DNA of 12,451 bases from Pseudomonadota bacterium (GTDB taxonomy: Bacteria > Pseudomonadota > Alphaproteobacteria > Rhizobiales > Xanthobacteraceae). The position numbers were made by a program, and so were the translations under genes. Shown here one piece after another: positions 1 through 5,446 of the stretch (positions are counted from its first letter, which is position 1; each line of letters begins with the position of its first letter). The stretch spans positions 1-12,451 of the forward strand of contig JAEWHY010000470.1 in the NCBI GenBank assembly GCA_023387555.1, given 5' to 3'. The notes under the pieces were generated by a model. That model did no database searches and had not been told where the DNA came from. It saw only the letters and a list, made by a program, of their open reading frames with translations.

Positions 1-27
1 AGACTCTCCCGCGTACCCGCATCGATC

Positions 28-53
28 TCATCGCCCGCAGCTGCGGGCGATGA
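28..53. repeat. 26-bp perfect palindrome
   Basis: The left arm TCATCGCCCGCAG is followed directly by its exact reverse complement, with no spacer. Single-stranded DNA or RNA could form a GC-rich hairpin, but with a strained loop and no T-tract, so it is a poor classical terminator. It resembles the short palindromic intergenic repeats scattered through Bradyrhizobium-type genomes, and is most simply a REP-like unit or the tail of one. Assignment to a repeat family is inference; the palindrome itself is seen directly. Confidence 0.75.
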
Positions 54-68
54 CGCTGTGTCTGCTCC

Positions 69-85
69 CCACAAGAAAATTGTGG
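69..85. other. Short hairpin in the leader region
   Basis: CCACAA and TTGTGG form a 6-bp stem around the loop GAAAA. It lies 147 bases before the L,D-transpeptidase start. There is no T-tract on the + side, so terminator function for an upstream gene is not convincing. It could be part of the same repeat as the palindrome at 28-53 or a chance structure. Confidence 0.3.
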
Positions 86-160
86 ATCGCTGGCCCCGAC
101 CCCGTCAGCATTCAGCTGCAATTCATCTTCCCCCGACCTTCCGCGCCCGTTGTGTCCTCC

Positions 161-175
161 CTGCACTAGGTGCAG
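161..175. promoter_or_regulatory. Possible operator: 6-bp dyad upstream of the L,D-transpeptidase
   Basis: CTGCAC and GTGCAG flank the trinucleotide TAG, giving a 15-bp dyad 57 bases before the ATG at 232. The size and position fit a regulator binding site, but no regulator is linked to it and no convincing -35/-10 pair is visible beside it. Only the symmetry is direct evidence. Confidence 0.25.
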
Positions 176-231
176 CGCAGCAACGCCGATAATCTCCGCC
201 CCTCATCGGCGAGATGACCGGGGGAATCAGC

Positions 232-1077
232 ATGAAATTTCAGAGCCTTATTGCCATTTCGGCACTCGCTGTCCTGACCGCGGAAGCCGCCGCCCAGACC
301 ACCGGGACGAAGGTCGCATCGGCCAGCACCGCCGTCACGGCGGCCCATCCCGCCGCGGCGCCGAAGCCGCAATTCCCGCCCGCCCGAGCCGCCATAGACC
401 CGTCGCCCTCCGCTGACGCAAAGCCAAAACAACGGCCGGTCCGTCGCGCGGCGCCGCGCCCGCAGCAGCCGCCACAGCCGCTGACGTGGCAGGAGCGCAT
501 GCGCACGATGTGGGGCATCGACAACGCAGCCGACGCCCCGGCGCAGACCGCGCGGCCAGCGCAGCCACAATATCCTCAGGCCCCGGGCTATACCGCACGG
601 CCCAACAGCCGCCTGCTATTCGGCCGGTTCTACACCAAGACGCCGCGCCAGACCGTGGCATTCCCCGGCAATCACGCACCCGGCACCATCATCGTGCGGC
701 ACAGCGAGCGGCGGCTGTATTACGTGCTCGGCAACGGCCAGGCGATCCGATACGCGGTCGCGGTCGGCCGCGAAGGCGCGTCGTGGTCGGGTACGTCGAA
801 GGTATCCAACAAGCGCGAATGGCCGAGCTGGACGCCGACGCCGAACATCCTCAAGCGTCAGCCGAACCTGCCCCGTCACATGGAAGGCGGTCCGCAGAAT
901 CCGATGGGCGCCCGCGCGCTCTATCTTGGCGACACGCTTTATCGCATCCATGGCACCAACGAGCCATGGACGATCGGGGAGGAAGTGTCGTCTGGCTGCA
1001 TCCGCATGACCAATGAGGACGTGGTCGACCTCTATAACCGCACGCGGCTCGGCGCGACGGTGATCGTGACGCGCTGA
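232..1077 (+). CDS. Exported L,D-transpeptidase (YkuD/ErfK family)
   Basis: The product is 281 residues. L,D-transpeptidases of this family form 3-3 peptidoglycan cross-links or attach proteins to peptidoglycan in the periplasm, using a catalytic cysteine. Residues 1-22 look like a signal peptide (MKFQ, a hydrophobic run, then AEAAAQ). Residues 23 to about 130 are a Pro/Ala/Arg-rich, probably disordered linker. The YkuD domain follows, from about 150 to the end, with the active-site motifs HGTN (His240 to Asn243) and SSGCIRM (Cys256 nucleophile). The ATG at 232 is chosen over one at 214 because GGGGGA at 219-224 gives a good ribosome site and the signal peptide then starts cleanly. It appears monocistronic, since repeats lie on both sides. 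The family is certain; whether it cross-links peptidoglycan or anchors a protein cannot be told. No residue is missing from the motif. Confidence 0.93.
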   Translation: MKFQSLIAISALAVLTAEAAAQTTGTKVASASTAVTAAHPAAAPKPQFPPARAAIDPSPSADAKPKQRPVRRAAPRPQQPPQPLTWQERMRTMWGIDNAADAPAQTARPAQPQYPQAPGYTARPNSRLLFGRFYTKTPRQTVAFPGNHAPGTIIVRHSERRLYYVLGNGQAIRYAVAVGREGASWSGTSKVSNKREWPSWTPTPNILKRQPNLPRHMEGGPQNPMGARALYLGDTLYRIHGTNEPWTIGEEVSSGCIRMTNEDVVDLYNRTRLGATVIVTR

Positions 1078-1219
1078 CCGGCAAGGAACACAAAGGGCAT
1101 CGCTGCACCGTCGAGCATCAGAAGGCCAGCCTGAAAGCCCGGCCGTTCCTGATTGCGGCGAAGCGTCCGCCCGCGCTCTTGTCCGCAGCAAGCGCGGCCC
1201 GCGTTTTGAGCTGTCTCGC

Positions 1220-1330
1220 CGTCATCCTGAGGTGCGCGGCAAAGCCGCGCTCGATGGACGCACGGCCACTGTTTGGGCCAACGCCCTTCGAGGCTCGACC
1301 GCTTCGCGGTCTCGCACCTCGGGAGCGAAC
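1220..1330. repeat. REP-like intergenic repeat with two hairpins and inverted ends
   Basis: The left end reads CGTCATCCTGAGGTGCG and the right end contains CGCACCTCGGGAG, an imperfect inverted copy. Inside are two hairpins: GCGCGGC/GCCGCGC around AAA (1234-1250) and GACCGC/GCGGTC around TTC (1297-1311). The right half also has CCTTCGAGG, the usual partner of CATCCTGAGG in this repeat type. From memory, such units are abundant between genes in Bradyrhizobium and Rhodopseudomonas. No coding capacity is seen, and it is probably a non-autonomous interspersed element. Confidence 0.7.
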
Positions 1331-1343
1331 CGGGAGCCCGCAA

Positions 1344-1372
1344 TTGACGGCCTGCGCCGGCGCGGGTTAAAA
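1344..1372 (+). promoter_or_regulatory. Candidate promoter for the aconitase X operon
   Basis: TTGACG (1344-1349) is a good -35 match. After 17 bases comes TTAAAA (1367-1372), a weak -10. A start near 1379 would fall inside the CTATATAG operator, the classic layout for repression by blocking initiation. The -35 begins just after the end of the REP-like repeat. The elements are seen; promoter function is inferred. Confidence 0.4.
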
Positions 1373-1384
1373 CTATATAGCTTT
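1369..1384. promoter_or_regulatory. Predicted GntR operator upstream of aconitase X
   Basis: The core CTATATAG (1373-1380) is a perfect 8-bp palindrome, flanked by AAA on the left and TTT on the right in symmetric positions, with one mismatched pair. It is 45 bases before the ATG at 1429. The same core occurs twice before the binding-protein gene (4276-4283 and 4299-4306), and I noticed it nowhere else in this GC-rich window. HutC-type GntR regulators bind short AT-rich palindromes, so the product of 3259-4020 is the obvious candidate ligand-responsive repressor. Confidence 0.6.
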
Positions 1385-1428
1385 CAAGCAATCACCGGGG
1401 CGCGACCGCAACGGCCGGCGCGACGCAG

Positions 1429-2697
1429 ATGACCGCCAAACACACAGCCGTCGCGCTCGACGACGAAGAACGGGCGATGCTCGCCGGCGAATGCGGCCCG
1501 GCCCGGCAATGGGCGATCCGCCATCAGATCGCGGTCGCCGAATTCTTCGACGCCAAGGATTTCGTGCGCGTCGGCCAGGCCCATATCATGGCCGATACCG
1601 AGGCGACCGGCGAGGCCGGCGTCGCCTTTGTCGAAAGCCTCGCGGGAATGGCGCCCGAGCATCGGCGCGTCGCCATTCCGACCATCACCGATCCGCGCGG
1701 CGTCGATTTCGACGCCTACAAGCGTCTGAAGCAAACGGCGGGCATGGTCGACATCGAAGCGCGGCTGACCCGGGCGTTCGAGGCGCTCGGCGTCATGATG
1801 ACCAACACCTGCATCAATTATCAGACCATCCTGCCGCCGGTGCATGGCGAGCATCTCGCCTTCGGCGATACCGGCGTCGTGATCTACTCGAATGGCGTGC
1901 TCGGCGCGCGCAGCAATTTCGAGGGCGGCCCGTCCGCCCTGTCGGCAGGGCTCACCGGACGCACGCCGCGCTACGGTTATCATCTCGACAAGCACCGGAT
2001 CGGCACCAGGCATTTCGCGGTGTCCTGGCAGCCGCGCGACCTCAGCGACTGGGGCGCGCTCGGCGGCATCGTCGGCAAGCGCACCGACAGCTACTGGGAG
2101 GTGCCGGTGATCTCCGGGCTTGAGCGCGTTCCGAATTCGGACGAGCTCAAGCATTTCGGCGCGGCGCTCGCGAGCTTCGGTTCGGTGGCGCTGTTCCACA
2201 TGCCCGGCATCACGCCGGAAGCGCCGACCTTGCGCGACGCCTTCGGCGGACAGGAGCCACCGCCGCCCTCCCCGATCACCGAACAGGATCTGGCGGCGTT
2301 TTACGGCGCCTACGCGGCGCGCGGCGAGAAGGTCGATGTCGTCGTGTTCTCCGCCCCGCAACTGTCGCTGGTCGAATTGAGCCAGGTTGCCGACCTTCTC
2401 GATGGCCGTCAGGTGCATCCGGAGACGACGCTGATCGCCGCGACCTCGCCCGAGATCAAGGCGGCGGCCGATCGCATGAAGATCACCGCGCGGATCGAGG
2501 CGGCGGGCGGCCTCGTGCTGTCCGGCGTCTGCTTCTATCAGAGCTATGCGCGCGAAATGGCCGAGGCCAACGGGTGGAAGCGCCTGATGTCGAACTCGGC
2601 GAAGATCGTCAACATTCTCGGCGGCTACGGGTACAAGCCGACCCTCGGCAGCATGGAAGACTGCGTGCGCTCCGCCGTCGCCGGAAGGATTTGCTGA
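1429..2697 (+). CDS. Aconitase X large (catalytic) subunit
   Basis: The product is 422 residues, the usual size for the DUF521/AcnX catalytic subunit. Characterised AcnX enzymes are hydro-lyases: cis-3-hydroxy-L-proline dehydratase in bacteria and phosphomevalonate dehydratase in archaea. Visible family features are the N-terminal EERAMLAGECG, the GEH motif (140-142), and SNGVLGARSNFEGGPSAL (154-171) followed by LTGRTPRYGYHL. Cys128 (TNTCINY) and Cys368 (SGVCFYQ) are probable metal-cluster ligands; further cysteines are Cys22, Cys412 and Cys422. The start at 1429 has only a weak ribosome site, but the family's N-terminus begins here. The stop TGA shares its A with the start of the small-subunit gene, implying translational coupling. 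Family membership is firm; the substrate is open, because no proline racemase, pyrroline-2-carboxylate reductase or mevalonate gene is near. Confidence 0.9.
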   Translation: MTAKHTAVALDDEERAMLAGECGPARQWAIRHQIAVAEFFDAKDFVRVGQAHIMADTEATGEAGVAFVESLAGMAPEHRRVAIPTITDPRGVDFDAYKRLKQTAGMVDIEARLTRAFEALGVMMTNTCINYQTILPPVHGEHLAFGDTGVVIYSNGVLGARSNFEGGPSALSAGLTGRTPRYGYHLDKHRIGTRHFAVSWQPRDLSDWGALGGIVGKRTDSYWEVPVISGLERVPNSDELKHFGAALASFGSVALFHMPGITPEAPTLRDAFGGQEPPPPSPITEQDLAAFYGAYAARGEKVDVVVFSAPQLSLVELSQVADLLDGRQVHPETTLIAATSPEIKAAADRMKITARIEAAGGLVLSGVCFYQSYAREMAEANGWKRLMSNSAKIVNILGGYGYKPTLGSMEDCVRSAVAGRIC

Positions 2698-3116
2698 TGC
2701 CGATCGTGCTGCAATGCCACCGCGGTATCGGACCGCGCGTCACCGGAACTGCGCTGGTCACCAGCGACAATTTCAGCGCACGCTACGATCTCGATCGCAT
2801 CAACGGCGTGTTCTCGCGCCCGGCGCACGCCCTGTTCGGGCAAAGCTATGTCGGCAAGATCCTGGTGTTCAACACCGCCAAGGGCGGCGTCGCATCGGCC
2901 TGGATGCTGCGCGAGATGAAGGAACGGGGCGTCACCCCGCTTGCGCTGGTTTTCAACCGCGTCAATCCGATCCTCGCGCAGGGCGCGGCGTTCGGCGATC
3001 TGGCGCTGGTCGACCGTTTCGAGGCCGGCGACGTCGCAAGCTTGTTCCGCACCGGCGACGAACTGACGGTCGACCCTGCGCTCGGCACCGTGACGATTCT
3101 CAACCGTGACTCCTGA
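2697..3116 (+). CDS. Aconitase X small (swivelling) subunit
   Basis: The product is 139 residues and matches the DUF126 subunit, equivalent to the mobile swivel domain of aconitases. Family landmarks are TGTALVTS (16-23), HALFGQS followed by GKILVF (44-58), and NPILAQGAAFGDLALVD near residues 86-102. The stretch usually written GKGSS in this family reads AKGGVAS (61-67); Ser67 may take the catalytic serine position. The ATG at 2697 overlaps the large-subunit stop by one base (TGATG), so the two are almost certainly made in equal amounts and assemble as a heterodimer. An in-frame extension upstream to 2574 lies inside the large-subunit gene and is rejected. Family assignment is strong; the serine assignment is inference. 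Confidence 0.87.
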   Translation: MPIVLQCHRGIGPRVTGTALVTSDNFSARYDLDRINGVFSRPAHALFGQSYVGKILVFNTAKGGVASAWMLREMKERGVTPLALVFNRVNPILAQGAAFGDLALVDRFEAGDVASLFRTGDELTVDPALGTVTILNRDS

Positions 3117-3258
3117 TGCCGGTCGCCGGCGCATCGGTACGCGGTGCTTTGTCGAGTGAAGTGTTCTGACGTTTGGAGATCAGGGAAAGGCCCGGAAGGT
3201 CGATTGTGTTTGATCGCCGCTCCGGTAAGACTGTCGCCGAGATCGGGAACCGCGCCGA

Positions 3259-4020
3259 ATGAACGCCAACGAGTTCTGGGTGCAGTATCGCAAGGAGCCG
3301 ATTCCCGGCGTCTCGAAATACGCACTGCTGCGCGATGTGCTGGTCGACGCTATCGCTTCCGGCCATTGGAAACCGGGCGCGCAGCTTCCGACCGAACAAG
3401 AGCTGGCGCGCGAAACGCCCTTCAGTCTGGGCACGGTGCAGCGCGCGCTACGCAGCCTGGTCGATGAAGGCATCATCGTGCGGCGCCAGGGCTTTGGCAC
3501 CTTCGTAGCCGATAACATCAAGCCGCTCGACAAGCCGTGGCACATGCGCTTCGTCCCTCCCGAAGGCGGCGCCGTGGTGCAGACCTACACTTACGTGCTC
3601 AGCCGCGAAAACGTGAAAACCAAGGGGCGATGGTCCCGCTACTTCCCGAACCGGAACGACCTGTTCACGATCGAACGGCGTTTCCGGATCGCGGACAAAT
3701 TCTGGGTGTTCAATCGCTTCTATAGCTCCGCGACCATTCTCGGTGCGCTCCACCGCTGTGCGCTCGGCAAACTCGATGGCGTCAATCTGAAGGAAATGAT
3801 CGTCCGGCAATACGGCCTGCCGATCACCGGCATCGAACACAGGCTTAAGATCGCTCACTTCGACGCTGAGCTGTGCCGGCATCTCGAGGTCAAGAAGGGC
3901 GCGACCGGACTGCTGCTGGAGGCGGTCGCAAGGACGGGTCCGGACGCGGTCTATTTTCAGGAATTCTATGTCCCTGAATCGGACTATTACCTCGACCTTC
4001 CGAGCGCCTATACCTCGTGA
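3259..4020 (+). CDS. GntR-family transcriptional regulator, HutC subfamily (UTRA domain)
   Basis: The product is 253 residues. Residues about 17-83 form the GntR winged helix: LPTEQELA (43-50), then a helix-turn-helix with SLGTVQRALRSLVDEGIIV, ending in the wing motif GFGTFV (78-83). Residues about 95-245 match a UTRA effector-binding domain in length and pattern (FTIERRFRI, GLPITGIEHRLKIA, VYFQEFYVP). Such proteins usually repress genes for uptake and breakdown of their ligand and let go when it binds. The gene lies 142 bases after the aconitase X small subunit and is followed by a binding-protein gene whose promoter carries two CTATATAG palindromes. No such palindrome precedes this gene, so autoregulation is not evident unless it is co-transcribed from 1344. 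The ATG at 3259 has GGGA about 10 bases upstream. The ligand is unknown. Confidence 0.9.
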   Translation: MNANEFWVQYRKEPIPGVSKYALLRDVLVDAIASGHWKPGAQLPTEQELARETPFSLGTVQRALRSLVDEGIIVRRQGFGTFVADNIKPLDKPWHMRFVPPEGGAVVQTYTYVLSRENVKTKGRWSRYFPNRNDLFTIERRFRIADKFWVFNRFYSSATILGALHRCALGKLDGVNLKEMIVRQYGLPITGIEHRLKIAHFDAELCRHLEVKKGATGLLLEAVARTGPDAVYFQEFYVPESDYYLDLPSAYTS

Positions 4021-4274
4021 TCGGCCGGCTGCTTGCGCCGCGCGGCTTCGGCCCTCACCGGCACGCGGCCATCGCCGGATTTCACATCCCCTGACTTGAG
4101 ATCGCGCAACTTCCGCAGGCTGGCCGGACCGGCGCCCCGCATATAATGACGTTCGGGACGATAGCGCTGCGACCGCGCTGGCGCGGCGACAATCCGGCGA
4201 TACAATCGCATCAGGATGCGAAGCATGCCCAAAGACTCTGCGTGGAATGGCGGACAATGGCGATTTGCCAAAGC
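4021..4274. other. Interval before the tctC-like gene; no convincing gene
   Basis: Together with the operator region to 4334, this makes 314 bases without a clear gene. A minus-strand open frame (ATG at 4226, stop at 4008, 72 residues, Arg-rich, no recognised domain) crosses it and overlaps the end of the regulator gene. It lacks a clear ribosome site and I do not call it. GC content falls sharply toward 4260, marking the promoter region. No terminator for the regulator gene is visible. Confidence 0.5.
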
Positions 4275-4284
4275 ACTATATAGT
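4275..4284. promoter_or_regulatory. Predicted GntR operator 1 upstream of tctC-like gene
   Basis: ACTATATAGT is a perfect 10-bp palindrome. Its centre lies 23 bp from that of the second palindrome (4297-4308), about two helical turns, so two dimers could bind the same face of the DNA. The core is identical to the site at 1373-1380 before aconitase X. Confidence 0.65.
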
Positions 4285-4296
4285 ACTCTAGTGTGG

Positions 4297-4308
4297 AACT
4301 ATATAGTT
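4297..4308. promoter_or_regulatory. Predicted GntR operator 2 upstream of tctC-like gene
   Basis: AACTATATAGTT is a perfect 12-bp palindrome and the best copy of the motif in the window. It lies 26 bases before the ATG at 4335. A shorter CTATAG (4315-4320) between it and the ribosome site may be a degenerate third half. Repression by the product of 3259-4020 is inferred from the shared motif and gene order. Confidence 0.65.
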
Positions 4309-4334
4309 ATAAATCTATAGGGGGAGGTTTTTTA

Positions 4335-5318
4335 ATGGCAGCGCACTGGGATCGCAGGGCTGTTCTGAAGGGTATGGCTTCGGCCGCGTGTCTGGCCGGT
4401 GGAGTGCGCAGCGCATCGGCGCAGCTTGAAACGAAGCAGATCCGGATGGTCGTTCCATTTCCGGCCGGCGGCCCGACCGACATCGTCGCCCGTCCCTTCG
4501 CACAGCTGCTGAACGATGCCCTGAAAGCGACCGTGGTGATCGACAACCGCGGCGGTGCCGGCGGTTCGATCGGAGCCGATGCCGTGGCCAAGGCTGATCC
4601 GGACGGCACCACGCTGATCATGGGCACGGTCGGGACCCACGCCATCAACGCCTCGCTTTACGAAAAGCTGCCTTACGATCCCGTCAAAAACTTCACGCCG
4701 ATTGCAGTGGTGGCGATGGCGCCGGTCGCCGTCGTCGTGCACCCGTCGCTGCCCGTCAAGAATCTCGCCGATCTGGTCAAGCTTGCGAAGGAGAAGCCAG
4801 GCACGCTGAACTACGCCTCGGCAGGCGCGGGCACGCCCGGTCACCTGACCGGCGAATTGTTCAAGGCGGCGGCCGGCATCGACATCGTGCATGTGCCCTA
4901 CAAGGGCAGCGCGCCCGGCGTCACCGATCTGGTCGCGGGCCAGGTTCAACTGATGTTCGATCCGCTGCAGTCGGTGCTGTCCAACATCAAGGGCGGACGG
5001 ATCCGCGCGCTCGCGGTCAGCAGCAAGTCGCGCTCGCCCGTGGCGTCGGACGTGCCGACTATCGCCGAGGCCGGTTTTCCCGGCTTCGAAACCACCGCCT
5101 GGTGGGGCGTGTTCGCACCGGCCGGACTTCCCGCCGCAACCGCGGCGGCGCTGTCGAAGGCGGCGGCGAGCGTGGCGCAGAGCCGCGACTTCCAGAGCAA
5201 GCTCGAACCGCTGGGCGTGGTCGGCGCAAGCATCACCGGACCCGCCCTTGTCGATTTCCAGAAAGGCGAGATCGAGAAGTGGGGCAAGGCGGTGCGCGGC
5301 GCCAAGCTGAAGATGTAG
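4335..5318 (+). CDS. Tripartite tricarboxylate transporter substrate-binding protein (Bug/TctC family)
   Basis: The product is 327 residues, typical for this periplasmic family, which captures carboxylates and other small molecules for TctAB-type carriers. The N-terminus has a twin-arginine signal (DRRAVLKG, Arg7-Arg8) with likely cleavage after ASA at residue 29. Family motifs in order: VPFPAGGPTDIVARP, IDNRGGAGGSIGAD, YEKLPYDPVKNFTPI, LNYASAGAGTPGHLTGELF and VPYKGSAPGVTDLVAGQV. The start at 4335 is fixed by the strong ribosome site AGGGGGAGG (4319-4327), 7 bases away; a GTG at 4293 would put coding sequence through the operators. No tctA or tctB membrane gene is in the window, so it is an orphan here, as is common for Bug proteins. 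Two CTATATAG operators suggest joint control with aconitase X, so the ligand is probably the aconitase X substrate or a precursor. That link is inference. Confidence 0.92.
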   Translation: MAAHWDRRAVLKGMASAACLAGGVRSASAQLETKQIRMVVPFPAGGPTDIVARPFAQLLNDALKATVVIDNRGGAGGSIGADAVAKADPDGTTLIMGTVGTHAINASLYEKLPYDPVKNFTPIAVVAMAPVAVVVHPSLPVKNLADLVKLAKEKPGTLNYASAGAGTPGHLTGELFKAAAGIDIVHVPYKGSAPGVTDLVAGQVQLMFDPLQSVLSNIKGGRIRALAVSSKSRSPVASDVPTIAEAGFPGFETTAWWGVFAPAGLPAATAAALSKAAASVAQSRDFQSKLEPLGVVGASITGPALVDFQKGEIEKWGKAVRGAKLKM

Positions 5319-5372
5319 TGCGGACATCGTTGTCCTGATGACGCTGCGCGGGGCCGCACGCTTGCGCTCGCA

Positions 5373-5393
5373 CAAAACGCAAAACGCAAAACG
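5373..5393. repeat. Three tandem CAAAACG heptads
   Basis: Three perfect, contiguous copies of CAAAACG occur at 5373-5379, 5380-5386 and 5387-5393. The last runs into the left arm of the terminator stem. They look like slippage expansion of the terminator's A-rich flank and lie between two convergent genes. Confidence 0.8.
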
Positions 5394-5417
5394 GCCGGGC
5401 GAAAGCCCGGCCGTTTT
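5388..5417. terminator. Bidirectional intrinsic terminator
   Basis: Arm AAAACGGCCGGGC (5388-5400), tetraloop GAAA, then the exact complementary arm GCCCGGCCGTTTT (5405-5417): a 13-bp perfect stem. The trailing T-tract serves the + strand binding-protein gene ending at 5318, and the leading A-tract gives a U-tract for the minus-strand DUF1236 gene ending at 5447. It is the clearest terminator in the window. Confidence 0.9.
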
Positions 5418-5446
5418 CGCGCGTGATGTCGTTTCGAGCGATCACG

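Larger units (their letters stand above)
1078..1428. other. Gene-free interval of 351 bp between ldt and aconitase X
   Basis: I find no supportable gene on either strand here. Open frames crossing it have no domain signature and pass through repeat DNA. The first 140 bases are featureless GC-rich sequence. The rest holds a REP-like repeat (about 1220-1330), then a candidate promoter and the AT-rich operator described separately. No strong terminator for the L,D-transpeptidase gene is visible. Confidence 0.7.

Noticed and set aside
69..85. CCACAA/TTGTGG hairpin as a terminator
   Set aside because: It has a short 6-bp stem and no T-tract on the + side, and no gene is visible upstream in the window.
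1384..2418. 344-residue minus-strand frame opposite the aconitase X large subunit
   Set aside because: It is the antisense of a clearly recognised gene. Its composition, rich in Arg, His, Ala and Asp, is typical of GC-rich shadow frames.
4008..4226. Minus-strand 72-residue Arg-rich frame between the regulator and the binding-protein gene
   Set aside because: It overlaps the end of the regulator gene, lacks a clear ribosome site and shows no domain. It is more likely a by-product of high GC.
4225..4320. 31-codon + strand open frame starting MPKDSAWNGG and reading through both operators to a TAG beside the ribosome site
   Set aside because: It has no ribosome site, and its second half is dictated by the palindromic operator DNA. 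The tctC-like gene has its own strong ribosome site, so no leader peptide is needed.
4332..5375. 347-residue minus-strand frame opposite the binding-protein gene
   Set aside because: It is antisense to a gene with a full set of family motifs and a strong ribosome site, and it has no domain of its own.
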